A stretch of 64,000 nucleotides of DNA from Sphingobium sp. EP60837 (GTDB lineage Bacteria; Pseudomonadota; Alphaproteobacteria; Sphingomonadales; Sphingomonadaceae), in NCBI RefSeq assembly GCF_001658005.1, contig NZ_CP015986.1:1985501-2049500 (forward strand), in the 5' to 3' direction. The position numbers and the translations under genes are program-made. This document shows positions 19,525-27,762 of this stretch, in pieces (the stretch's first letter is position 1; the number at the start of each line of letters is the position of its first letter). Below the pieces are notes generated by a model that searched no databases, was not told where the DNA came from, and saw nothing but the letters and a program-made list of their open reading frames with translations.

Positions 19525-20424
19525 TCATTCCAGCATCGCGGCCAAAGCAGGGCTCATATATTCTTTTGCCCCTTGCCGGGTGCGAAGGACAAGATGGGCA
19601 GCAAGGTTTTCGCGCGTGGCGAGGGTCATGCCGCTTTCGGGTCCTGCTACGGTGATCGCGGTGGCCCAAGCGTCAGCCAGCATGGCGGTTTCATGCAGGA
19701 CGGTGACTGACGCGACATCATTGCCTACCGGGCTGCCGGTTGCCGGATCGATGCTGTGCGACATTAGCCGGCCGCCTTCATTGCGAAAGCGGCGATAATC
19801 TCCAGAGGTCGCTGCGGCGAGATTGCATAGGGCGATGCGCAGCACCGGGATAGTAAGGCCGGGCGGTGCTTCTACATCGACCCACCAGGGTTGCAGATCG
19901 GGTCTCACGCCTTCGCCCCGCAACTCGCCGCCAATTTCGACAAGGAAGTTGGGCACGCCCAAATCGCGAAGAGCTTGGGCGACGGCATCGACGGCGAAGC
20001 CCTTTGCGATGCCGGAAAAATCCAGCGCCACATCTGCGAGCCGCCGCGCCTTTCCGCCATTGATCTCGATCTTGGTCCAAGGAGAAACGGGGGATTGCAG
20101 GGTGAGGGGGCCGGTGATGCCCGACGGGCCAAAGCCCCAGCGTTCGACCAGGCGGCCGACTGCGGGGTCGAAAGCGCCGCCAGAAAGACGCGCGACGTCG
20201 AGTCCCGTCCGCAGGACCGTCATCATGTCGCAGGGCAGCGCGGTCCAGGTGCCGACAGGCTGGGCGTTGAAGCGGCTGATGTCAGACTGCGCTTCCCAAT
20301 TGCTCATCTGCGCTATGACGCGAGCGAGTACGTCAACGATCACGGCGGCGCATCCGGAGGGCGCATCGACGATGCGCGCAGACCAGCTGGTGCCCATCGT
20401 GGGTCCGGATAATTCGGTGACCAT
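19525..20424 (-). CDS. apbE: FAD:protein FMN transferase (ApbE)
   Basis: The enzyme transfers FMN from FAD to Thr in target proteins. Family motifs are GPTMGTSW (7-14), GGAFDPAVG (82-90), DFSGIAKGFAVDAV (135-148), VEIGGELRGEG (162-172), SHSIDPATGSPV (222-233) and ADAWATA (250-256). The start is uncertain. The ATG at 20424 gives 299 residues but lacks a clear ribosome site. The preceding codons (RIAIPTHLSP) may also be translated, for example from a CTG at 20496 that overlaps the DUF4198 stop (CTGA). No export signal is visible with either start, although the likely targets are exported. It is last in the PepSY-DUF2271-DUF4198-apbE operon. Confidence 0.9.
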   Translation of the reverse strand: MVTELSGPTMGTSWSARIVDAPSGCAAVIVDVLARVIAQMSNWEAQSDISRFNAQPVGTWTALPCDMMTVLRTGLDVARLSGGAFDPAVGRLVERWGFGPSGITGPLTLQSPVSPWTKIEINGGKARRLADVALDFSGIAKGFAVDAVAQALRDLGVPNFLVEIGGELRGEGVRPDLQPWWVDVEAPPGLTIPVLRIALCNLAAATSGDYRRFRNEGGRLMSHSIDPATGSPVGNDVASVTVLHETAMLADAWATAITVAGPESGMTLATRENLAAHLVLRTRQGAKEYMSPALAAMLE

Positions 20425-20435
20425 GCCGGCCCGGT

Positions 20436-20461
20436 GTCGCCCGGCGAAGGTGCCGGGCGAC
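20436..20461 (-). repeat. Perfect inverted repeat at the 5' end of apbE
   Basis: Ten-base arms (20436-20445 and 20452-20461) flank a six-base loop. There is no T run, so it is not a simple terminator. It sits between the DUF4198 stop and the apbE ATG, or inside the apbE N-terminus if a non-ATG start is used, and could control apbE translation. Confidence 0.6.
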
Positions 20462-20492
20462 AGGTGGGTGGGGATAGCTATACGGAGCCCCG

Positions 20493-21362
20493 TCAGGGTG
20501 CGAGCACTTCCAGCGTGGTGACATAAGAGGCGCGACGCTGAGGTGGGGTAGCGGGGCGCGCCGCCTGCGGGCCGCTCGCGCTGGGCTGGCCAGCACCCGG
20601 GCTGCCTTCGCCGCCTTCGCGCCCGCCCCCGATGCTGGCGTTCAGCCAATACATGCCGGGCTGCGGCCAAGTGATGGAGAGCTTGCCGTCCTTGCCGGTG
20701 GTCAGGTCCTGCTGCCCAAGCGCGTCGCGATAGCGGATGCCCCCGGGAATGACGGTGACCTTGAGGCCGGCGGCAGGCTTGCCATCCAGCAGGAACTGGA
20801 AGGTCGCCGCTTCGCCCGATACAAGGTCATTGGGATGAGTGACGGGCACCAGTTCGATGCCGACGCCGGTGGACTTGAAGATAGTGGCAGTAGGTGCGCC
20901 TAGGGTCAGGAAAATCTCGTTCCGGTTGGACGCTTCGGCGGTCTGGACGTTGGTAGCGCCTGCGGGAATGGCGGCGAGATTGTCCTTGGTGGTTCCGCGG
21001 GGCAGGCGCTTGATCTCGCCATTCAGCGTGTAGCTGCCCATGACGCCAGTGGAGACGCTGGCCACGCGGTAGGTGCCGGGCTGTGTCAGATGGACATCGA
21101 AGGTTGAGCGGTACTTGCCGGTGGCGGCGTTCTCAATCTTGCCGTCCGAGCCGTCAGGTTGCGTAACGGTGACATTGTCGATGCGCATCGGCATATGTTC
21201 GAAGTAGAAAAGATCGTTCGACACCGCTGCATCGACGGTGACCCAGCTGTCGGTTCCCGACAATGTCGTGGAAGAGGGAAGCATCCATTGGCGGTGCGCC
21301 TGAGCGGCTCCGGAAGCCATCAGGGCGGCGAGGGCGCCTGCGATCAGATATTTGGCTTTCAT
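20493..21362 (-). CDS. DUF4198 periplasmic protein
   Basis: The 289-residue protein has a signal peptide (1-22, AQA/H), so the mature chain begins HRQWMLPS. An N-terminal His right after the leader is typical of DUF4198 proteins, some of which (NikK/CbiK type) bind nickel or cobalt. Two beta-sandwich-like parts follow, the second with EATFQFLLDGKPAAGLKVTVI and GKLSITWPQPGMYWL. The C-terminus has a Gly/Pro/Ala-rich insert before YVTTLEVLAP. The gene order PepSY-DUF2271-DUF4198-apbE suggests it assists metal handling in the periplasm. Confidence 0.85.
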   Translation of the reverse strand: MKAKYLIAGALAALMASGAAQAHRQWMLPSSTTLSGTDSWVTVDAAVSNDLFYFEHMPMRIDNVTVTQPDGSDGKIENAATGKYRSTFDVHLTQPGTYRVASVSTGVMGSYTLNGEIKRLPRGTTKDNLAAIPAGATNVQTAEASNRNEIFLTLGAPTATIFKSTGVGIELVPVTHPNDLVSGEAATFQFLLDGKPAAGLKVTVIPGGIRYRDALGQQDLTTGKDGKLSITWPQPGMYWLNASIGGGREGGEGSPGAGQPSASGPQAARPATPPQRRASYVTTLEVLAP

Positions 21363-21373
21363 GATAATCCCCT

Positions 21374-21895
21374 TTATTTGCCGAAGCTGAGGCTGACCGC
21401 CCCCAATTCAGTGCTGCCCTTGGCGCGGATAACGGCGCCGGGCTTGGGCGGCCAGTTGAAGGGCAGGCGGACCAGTTCGCGGCCGCCGACTTCGCGGGCG
21501 GCTTCGACGACGAGTGTGTAGCTGCCCGGCGACAGCGGACCCAACGGACCTTTTCCTGCGGTGAAGGCGATCTTCTGGTCGCCGGGCGCGCGCGTGGCGC
21601 CGGTGATGCCGTCGGCGGGGAAGCTCATGGAACGGCCCGAGGTCCGCCACCATTGGCGGACGTCGCGGAGCCATTTGGTGCCTTCGCCCTTCGCCTTATC
21701 GACATCGTACCAGACCGACAGGGTGCGAGGCGTTGTGCCTTCCTTTTCGAGCCAGATTGCGACGTAGGGGCGGTGATATTCGGCGACCGGCAAGCGGGGA
21801 ATGGCGACGCTGACACTGAGTGTCTGGGCGGTGGCTGGCATGGCTGCGCCGAGCGCTGCGCCGGTGCCGAGGATGAGTTTATAGCCACTTGGCAT
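21374..21895 (-). CDS. DUF2271 periplasmic flavoprotein (ApbE substrate)
   Basis: The 173-residue exported protein has a leader at 1-23 (ATAQ). The DUF2271 domain follows, with YVAIWLEKEGTTPRTLSVWYD and KWLRDVRQWWR. Residues 95-101 read DGITGAT, matching the ApbE flavinylation motif DxxTGAT, so FMN would be attached to T101. DUF2271 has been reported as an ApbE-modified domain linked to iron uptake. It lies between the PepSY membrane protein and DUF4198-apbE, and probably carries electrons from the membrane to a periplasmic acceptor such as ferric siderophore. The role is inferred; the motif is direct. Confidence 0.88.
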   Translation of the reverse strand: MPSGYKLILGTGAALGAAMPATAQTLSVSVAIPRLPVAEYHRPYVAIWLEKEGTTPRTLSVWYDVDKAKGEGTKWLRDVRQWWRTSGRSMSFPADGITGATRAPGDQKIAFTAGKGPLGPLSPGSYTLVVEAAREVGGRELVRLPFNWPPKPGAVIRAKGSTELGAVSLSFGK

Positions 21896-21913
21896 CGCTG
21901 CTGTTCCCCTGAA

Positions 21914-22552
21914 TTAATGAATGAAAAGAAGAATTAAAATGGTTGGGATGATGAAGCCCGCCCCGACCAGGGGCCAGGTGCTGCGGCGCTTGGCGGCGTG
22001 GAGCTGGAGGAGGAGCAGGCCGGTCATTGCGAATAGGAAACAAGCGGCGGCGAAAATGTCGATGAACCATTTCCAGGCGGCGCCGGTATTGCGGCCCTTG
22101 TGGAGGTCGTTGAGATAGCTGATCCAACCACGGCTTGTGCTTTCGCTGGTGAGCTGGCCGCTCTGCCGGTCGATCGAGACCCAGCCGTCGCCGCCGGGGC
22201 GAGGGAGGGCGAGGTAGATTTCGTCCGCGGACCATTCGGCCTCGCCAGCGACGCGAGCGCCGATTTCCTTTTCAACCCAGGCGGCGATAGGAGCGGGAAG
22301 GGGCTTCTTGCTGTCGGGAGCGTTATCCGGCGCGACCTGCGTGCGCAGGGCAGCGGGCAGGGTTGCGGACTTTTCAACCGTCTGCAGAGAGCCCTCCACA
22401 TCGGCGGCATGGTTGAGGGTGATGCCGGTGAAAGCGAAGAGCAGCAGGCCGATAAGGCTGATCGCGGAGCTGATCCAATGCCAGCTGTGCAGTTGCTTCA
22501 GCCAGAAGGCTTTCTTCTTTTTCTTGGGCTGAACGCGAACGGGAGCGTGCAT
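21914..22552 (-). CDS. PepSY-associated membrane protein
   Basis: The 212-residue protein (start MHAPVRVQPKKKKK, ATG at 22552) has a lysine-rich cytoplasmic N-terminus. TM1 carries histidines (KQLHSWHW and ITLNH); the periplasmic PepSY-like domain covers about 60-145, and two more TM segments follow, with QLHAAKR between them. The paired histidines could ligate heme, as in electron-transfer PepSY proteins that pass reducing power to periplasmic flavoproteins. An ATG at 22792 would run back through a palindromic repeat and is rejected. A Fur-type box lies 38 bases upstream, so this is the first gene of the operon. Confidence 0.85.
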   Translation of the reverse strand: MHAPVRVQPKKKKKAFWLKQLHSWHWISSAISLIGLLLFAFTGITLNHAADVEGSLQTVEKSATLPAALRTQVAPDNAPDSKKPLPAPIAAWVEKEIGARVAGEAEWSADEIYLALPRPGGDGWVSIDRQSGQLTSESTSRGWISYLNDLHKGRNTGAAWKWFIDIFAAACFLFAMTGLLLLQLHAAKRRSTWPLVGAGFIIPTILILLFIH

Positions 22553-22589
22553 GGGTTGGATCGGTCCTGGCAATGACGCGTCCGCATAA

Positions 22590-22604
22590 CGCGAACGACT
22601 CGCA
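22590..22604 (-). promoter_or_regulatory. Fur-type box upstream of the PepSY-apbE operon
   Basis: The minus strand reads TGCGAGTCGTTCGCG. It shares the core GAAnnAyTCGCAA (plus-strand sense) with both boxes before the siderophore receptor at 16267-16309, 6 kb away. The position, 38 bases before the PepSY ATG, suits repression. Confidence 0.5.
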
Positions 22605-22708
22605 ATTGCAAACCGAGGCGGCGGGAAAATTGTATCAAAATGTATGGGGTTGATGCCTTGTGGGGACTGTTTTGAGGCCCTTGTCGGATCGGCTCTTATT
22701 GAGGAGAG

Positions 22709-22740
22709 GAGCCCTTCGACAGGCTCGGGGCGAACCGAGG
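22709..22740. repeat. Half copy of the FGLSLSKP/RPEPVEG-type palindromic repeat
   Basis: The core AGCCCTTCGACAGGCTCGGG matches the arms of the ~106-bp palindromes at 39942-40053 and 60294-60399. It is intergenic between gdh and the PepSY gene. Confidence 0.6.
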
Positions 22741-22785
22741 TGAGGAGCGGGGGCTGTAATGCCCTGCCTAGAGTTCGCGGTCGAA

Positions 22786-22815
22786 CCGTCATTCCAGCTT
22801 TTGCTGGGATGACGG
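22786..22815. repeat. GTCATTCCAGC-type inverted repeat
   Basis: Thirteen-base arms (one G-T pair) flank a TTTT loop, eight bases after the gdh stop. This is a common intergenic palindrome type, with relatives at 47434-47465 and 50604-50684. In the RNA it could serve as a 3' stabilising or termination hairpin for gdh, although no U run follows. Confidence 0.65.
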
Positions 22816-22822
22816 GTGGGCG

Positions 22823-25800
22823 TTATTTGGCGAGCAGCCCTCTTGCCTGCCCCGCTATTTCGGCGAGCATGGCCACATTGGGGGCTGCGGCGGTCTTGGC
22901 GCGTTGAACCAAGGCGCGGAATTGATGGATGCGGGGCTGCTTTTCGGCGAGCCAGGCGTCCACATGGGCGATGATATCCTTGCCATGGCCTTTGCCGCCC
23001 TGCTCCAGAAAGTCGAGCCGGACCTGCTGCATGTCGCGGGCGACACCTGAGATGAGCAGTCTTTCCCAAGGATCGGAGGGGGTCATTCGCGCGGCGGTGG
23101 ATTGGACCCAGTCGATGCCGACCGCTTCGCCCAGATGGGTGAAGGCGCGCGTCAGCGCGACTTCATCGACCTTCAGCCGTCCGGCAAGGGCGGCGATGCC
23201 GACCGCGCCATCGAGCTTGAACAGGCCCGCCGTGCGGCGGACGAGATCTTCGGGCGCACCGAGGATGAGCAGGCGATCAACAACGGCGTTGGTTCGACGC
23301 AAGGCTTCGCTGGTGAGCAGGTCATCGACCTGGGTAGCGAGCTTTTCGACGCCCTTCGCCAGCAGGGCATGGCCCGCGCCGGGAAGTGTGCCAGCGGGCA
23401 GGCTGCGCAATATATCGGCGATCTGCGCCCGGACGCCGCTCGCTATATCGGCGAACAGCGCAAGCCGTGCGGCTTCGGACATATCGGCGGCGTCGATCGC
23501 CGCCCAGAGCGTGCCGATGTCATAGAGCCGTTCGGCAATCAGGAAGGCGCTGGCGAGGTCGGCGAGCGAGCAGCCTTCCTCTTCCGTCAGCTCGAACGGG
23601 TGGATGAGGCCGAGGCGGTTGACGATACGGTTGGCGACTTTTGTTGCGACGATTTCCTTCGCAAGCGCATGGGCGGCGATCGCGTCTGCTTCCTTCTTGC
23701 GCATCGCAGGGGGGAAAGCGGCGGCCAGTTCGGCAACCATAGTGGGATCGGAGGCAAGTGCGCCATGTTCGATGGCATCCTGCAGCGCGAGTTTGGCGGT
23801 CGAGAGCAGCACCGCGAGTTCTGGGCGGGTGAGGCCAAGCCCGTCCTGCCCGCGGCGGAGCAGCTGGTCGTTGGAGGAAAGTCCTTCGACCTGACGGTCC
23901 AGCCGGCCGCTTTCCTCAAAGGTTTCGATGAGGCGGACATAGCTGGCGAGGTCGGCAGCACCGCCTGTTTCGGCGATGGAAAGGCCGAGAACCTGGAGGC
24001 GATTATCCTCCAATACGATATCGGCGACGGCGTCGGTCATGCTGTCGAGCAGCTTGTTGCGCGCATCGAAGTTCAGCCGCCCTTCGATCATTTCCTTGTT
24101 GAGGGCGATCTTGATGTTCACCTCATTATCCGAGCAATCGACGCCAGCCGAATTGTCGATGAAGTCGGTGTTGATGCGGCCGCCGCGCAGCGAAAAAGCG
24201 ATGCGCGCGGCCTGGGTGACGCCCAGATTGGCGCCTTCACCCACGACCTTGACGCGCAAGTCCTCCGCATTGACGCGCAGGCGGTCATTGGCAGGGTCAC
24301 CGACGTCGCCCTGGCTTTGGGAAGCGGCCTTTACATAAGTGCCGATGCCGCCGAACCAGAGGAGATCGACGGGGCTTTTGAGGATCGCGCCGATGAGCGC
24401 TGCGGGCTCCATTTCCGTGGCGGTCACGCCGAGGATGGATTGGACCTGCGGGGTGAGCGGGATGCTCTTCAGCGTGCGCGGAAAGACGCCGCCGCCTTTG
24501 GAAATCAGCGATTTGTCATAATCTTCCCAGCTCGACCGGGGGAGTTGGAACAGGCGATTGCGTTCTTCCCAGCTCTTGGCCGGTTCGGGATCGGGATCGA
24601 GGAAGATGTGGCGATGATCGAAGGCTGCAAGCAGCCGGATCGACTTGGACAGCAGCATGCCATTGCCGAACACGTCGCCCGACATGTCGCCGCAGCCGAC
24701 GACGGTGACAGGCTCGCTTTGCACGTCGATGCCCATTTCGGCGAAATGGCGGCGGACGCTGATCCACGCGCCGCGCGCGGTGATTCCCATCGCTTTATGG
24801 TCATAGCCGTGCGAGCCGCCGCTGGCGAAGGCATCGCCCAGCCAAAAGTCCTGATCGAGCGCGATGGCGTTGGCGACGTCACTGAAAGAAGCCGTGCCCT
24901 TGTCGGCGGCGACGACAAAATAGGGATCGTCGCCGTCATGGATGACGGTTTGCGGGGGATGCCGCACCTTGCCGCCGACAAGATTGTCGGTCACCGACAG
25001 CAGGGCGCGGATGAAGATGCGGTAGCTTTCCGTTCCTTCCGCCATCCACGCGTCGCGATCGATCTGCGGGCTGATCAGCTGCTTGGGGTAAAAGCCGCCC
25101 TTGGCCCCGGTGGGAACGATGACGGCGTTCTTGACTCGCTGCGCCTTCATGAGGCCGAGAATTTCTGTTCGGAAGTCGTCGCGACGGTCGGACCAGCGGA
25201 TGCCGCCGCGCGCGATCGGCCCGGCGCGCAGGTGGATGCCTTCGACCCGAGGCGAATAGACCCAGATTTCGCGCCAAGGCAGCGGTGCGGGCAGGCCGGG
25301 GATTTGCGCACTGTCGAGTTTGAAGGCGAGCGCCTCGGCGGCGGCGTTGCTGAAGAAATTGGTACGCAGCGTGGCGGTGATGACGGCGCGCAGCAGGCGC
25401 AGCACGCGGTCCTCGTCGATGGCGCTGACCTTTTCCAGGCCCGCATTGATCGCGGCCTGCGCCTGCTCGGCGCAGGCGGAGCCATCCTTGCCGGCGGGAT
25501 CGTGCAGCGCTTCGAACAAAGTGATGAGCTGACGCGCGATTTCCTGCTCGCGCCGCAGCGTTTCGGCGAAGGTCGCCATGCCATAGGCCATGCCGGTCTG
25601 GCGCAGATAGCGGAAGAGAGCGCGGAACAGAACGACCGCCCGAGGAGCGAGGCCCGCGGTCACGATCAGTTCGTTGAAGCGGTCATTTTCCGCCCGGCCT
25701 TCCAGCACCTGGGCGATGGCTTCGGTGACGACGGAAGCGCGCGAGACCACGGCTTCCCCATCACCGCCAGCGGGCAGTTCCAGGACGAAACGCTGGACAT

Positions 25801-27493
25801 GGCCCTGCGCGCCATTGTCGATCGCGGTCGTCATTTCATCGATGACGCGGAAACCGAAATTCTCGAATGCCGGGACGACTTCCGAAAGGGCGATCACGTT
25901 TTGGCTGTAGAGTTTTAGCCGCAATTGTTCGGGCGTGTCTTCGCCATTGCGATAGATGCGAATCGATTTGTCCCCGGGGCCTGCAAGACCGTGCAGCAGG
26001 CGAATGTCGATCGCGGCTTCGGCGGGGCCTGCGCCGTTGCGGTAGGCCATGGGGAAGCCGGGTGCGTAACGCTGGGCAAGGGCGGCGGCGCGGCCGGGTT
26101 CTTCAGTTTCGGCAAGCGCCGCCTCTACGGCCGGGAGCCAGCCGCGCACCATCTGCTTGAGCTGCCGGTCGAGCGGCGCTTCGTCGGGCACCACGCCGCC
26201 GTCGCGCAGGTCGAGCGTTATGCGGAGCAGCGCAAGGCCGCTTTCCTCCAGTGCAATGGACCAGCTGAGCACCGGCGCCTTGGCGGCGTGGGAGAGCATG
26301 TCCTGAACGGCGACGCGGCGGGCGGTGGTCAACTCTTCGCGCGGGAGCCAGGCGAAGGCGTAGAGGTGGCGGGCGAGCGCGCTGGTGCCGAGCGCCAGCT
26401 TCGGACGCGGCCGATCGGTGAGCGACATGAAGGTGAGGGCCAGCCGCTCCAGCGTTTCATGATCGAAGCCGATCAATATGTCGTGGGGCAGGGCGGTGAG
26501 CGCATGGGCGAGGACCTTGCCTGCATGGCCGCCGGGGTCGAAGCCGAACTTGTCCATCAGTGCAGACAGGGCCGAGCGCAGCAGCGGCACCTTGTCAGGG
26601 CTGGCGGCGAGTGCGGCGCTGGTCCACATGCCGGTATGGATGGACAGCGCGGCGACTTCCTTGCCTTCCCGCACGGGCACGATGATGAGGTCGAGCAGTA
26701 CGGCGCGATGGACGCGCGACAGATGGTTCGATTTGATGATGAGCGGGTTGCGCTTACCCTCCTCGAACCAGGCGAAGGCGGCTTCGAGCGAGGCCGGGGA
26801 CAGCAGCGGGGCCTCCTCCAGCGTGCAGATGCCGAGCTGATCCTCGGCGGAGCCGTCGCGGCGGCGGCGTTCATGGCCGGTCTGGGTGAAATGACGGGCG
26901 AGGAACCAGCGGAGCAGGGCGGCGCCTTCGCCATCGGGAATGGCGTCGGCATCGCGGGCCATGGCGTCACGCATCTTGGGCCAGTCGGCGACCGCGACGC
27001 GGACGTCGGCCAATGTTTCGCTCAGCGCCTTTTCCAGTGCGCGGCGGCCCCTGGCATCGGCGCGGTCCGCCTCGATATAGATCAGGGATTCACGCCGGGC
27101 GCCGGGGGCTTCGTCGTCGAGGATGGCGGTAAGCGTGCCGTTCTCACCGCGATCGACCGACAGGACGGGATGCAGCAGGCGATGGATGGTGATGTCCTGA
27201 GCGGCGAAGACATTCGCGATCGAATCCACCAGGAACGGCATGTCGTCATTGATGATCGCGACCCGCATGTAGCGGCCGGTTGCGCCTTCCCCCAAAGTTT
27301 CGATAGCGATGGCGAGTTGGCCGGGTTTACGCGCGCTGGCGGTGCGACCCAGGAAAGCGGCGGCGGCCGATGCGGCGTCATGATCGAAATCGTCGCTCTC
27401 GCCAGGAAGCGCGCCTCGCTCAAGCGCCGCCTCCAGCGCCTGGCGGATCGATGCATCGACTTTCTTGGTCTTGGGCTCAGCCAGTGCCGTCAT
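22823..27493 (-). CDS. gdhB: NAD-specific glutamate dehydrogenase (large GDH-180 type)
   Basis: The 1556-residue protein belongs to the Bac_GDH family, which deaminates glutamate to 2-oxoglutarate with NAD+. The N-terminal ~700 residues hold the regulatory ACT-like regions. The catalytic core follows, with RGGIRWSDRRDDFRTEILGLMKAQ, VPTGAKGGFYPKQL (Lys-containing substrate loop), GGSHGYDHKAMGITARGAW and VVGCGDMSGDVFGNGML (NAD fold). A helical C-terminal domain of about 500 residues ends the protein. Length matches the family (~1500-1650). It stands alone; no amino-acid transport genes flank it. Confidence 0.95.
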   Translation of the reverse strand: MTALAEPKTKKVDASIRQALEAALERGALPGESDDFDHDAASAAAAFLGRTASARKPGQLAIAIETLGEGATGRYMRVAIINDDMPFLVDSIANVFAAQDITIHRLLHPVLSVDRGENGTLTAILDDEAPGARRESLIYIEADRADARGRRALEKALSETLADVRVAVADWPKMRDAMARDADAIPDGEGAALLRWFLARHFTQTGHERRRRDGSAEDQLGICTLEEAPLLSPASLEAAFAWFEEGKRNPLIIKSNHLSRVHRAVLLDLIIVPVREGKEVAALSIHTGMWTSAALAASPDKVPLLRSALSALMDKFGFDPGGHAGKVLAHALTALPHDILIGFDHETLERLALTFMSLTDRPRPKLALGTSALARHLYAFAWLPREELTTARRVAVQDMLSHAAKAPVLSWSIALEESGLALLRITLDLRDGGVVPDEAPLDRQLKQMVRGWLPAVEAALAETEEPGRAAALAQRYAPGFPMAYRNGAGPAEAAIDIRLLHGLAGPGDKSIRIYRNGEDTPEQLRLKLYSQNVIALSEVVPAFENFGFRVIDEMTTAIDNGAQGHVQRFVLELPAGGDGEAVVSRASVVTEAIAQVLEGRAENDRFNELIVTAGLAPRAVVLFRALFRYLRQTGMAYGMATFAETLRREQEIARQLITLFEALHDPAGKDGSACAEQAQAAINAGLEKVSAIDEDRVLRLLRAVITATLRTNFFSNAAAEALAFKLDSAQIPGLPAPLPWREIWVYSPRVEGIHLRAGPIARGGIRWSDRRDDFRTEILGLMKAQRVKNAVIVPTGAKGGFYPKQLISPQIDRDAWMAEGTESYRIFIRALLSVTDNLVGGKVRHPPQTVIHDGDDPYFVVAADKGTASFSDVANAIALDQDFWLGDAFASGGSHGYDHKAMGITARGAWISVRRHFAEMGIDVQSEPVTVVGCGDMSGDVFGNGMLLSKSIRLLAAFDHRHIFLDPDPEPAKSWEERNRLFQLPRSSWEDYDKSLISKGGGVFPRTLKSIPLTPQVQSILGVTATEMEPAALIGAILKSPVDLLWFGGIGTYVKAASQSQGDVGDPANDRLRVNAEDLRVKVVGEGANLGVTQAARIAFSLRGGRINTDFIDNSAGVDCSDNEVNIKIALNKEMIEGRLNFDARNKLLDSMTDAVADIVLEDNRLQVLGLSIAETGGAADLASYVRLIETFEESGRLDRQVEGLSSNDQLLRRGQDGLGLTRPELAVLLSTAKLALQDAIEHGALASDPTMVAELAAAFPPAMRKKEADAIAAHALAKEIVATKVANRIVNRLGLIHPFELTEEEGCSLADLASAFLIAERLYDIGTLWAAIDAADMSEAARLALFADIASGVRAQIADILRSLPAGTLPGAGHALLAKGVEKLATQVDDLLTSEALRRTNAVVDRLLILGAPEDLVRRTAGLFKLDGAVGIAALAGRLKVDEVALTRAFTHLGEAVGIDWVQSTAARMTPSDPWERLLISGVARDMQQVRLDFLEQGGKGHGKDIIAHVDAWLAEKQPRIHQFRALVQRAKTAAAPNVAMLAEIAGQARGLLAK

Positions 27494-27668
27494 GCGTAAC
27501 CTTCTCCCGGTGCGGGATTTTCCCGCTTCTGCTTGAACGGAGAAGACGCTGGAACGCCGCCATGCGACTCCTCGGCTATACCGTTTCTTATGCGCTACCG
27601 CCCGATAAGGCTCAACATGGAGTTGGAAATAAAGTTACGTGTGATCGAAATAAAATGATGGGGCGCGG

Positions 27669-27688
27669 CATGAGAAGCGGTTCTCATG
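27669..27688. promoter_or_regulatory. Perfect 8+8 palindrome upstream of gdh
   Basis: CATGAGAA and TTCTCATG arms flank GCGG. It lies in the 269-base spacer between the gdh start and the end of the PAS_5 gene, about 175 bases from the gdh ATG. The arms resemble Fur/Irr half-sites (ATGAGAA..TTCTCAT) but the spacer is one base longer than in the Fur 9-1-9 site. I see nothing else definite in this spacer. Confidence 0.4.
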
Positions 27689-27762
27689 GCGTAACAGCCG
27701 AGCCCGGAGGATGATCCCGTTCTGGCGCGGCGCGGCGGCCGTTCCTGCCGATCCGGCGGGGA

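Noticed and set aside
22553..22792. N-terminal extension of the PepSY protein to an ATG at 22792
   Set aside because: The added 80 residues come from a palindromic repeat (RPEPVEG) and would include the Fur-type box; MHAPVRV at 22552 is the natural start.
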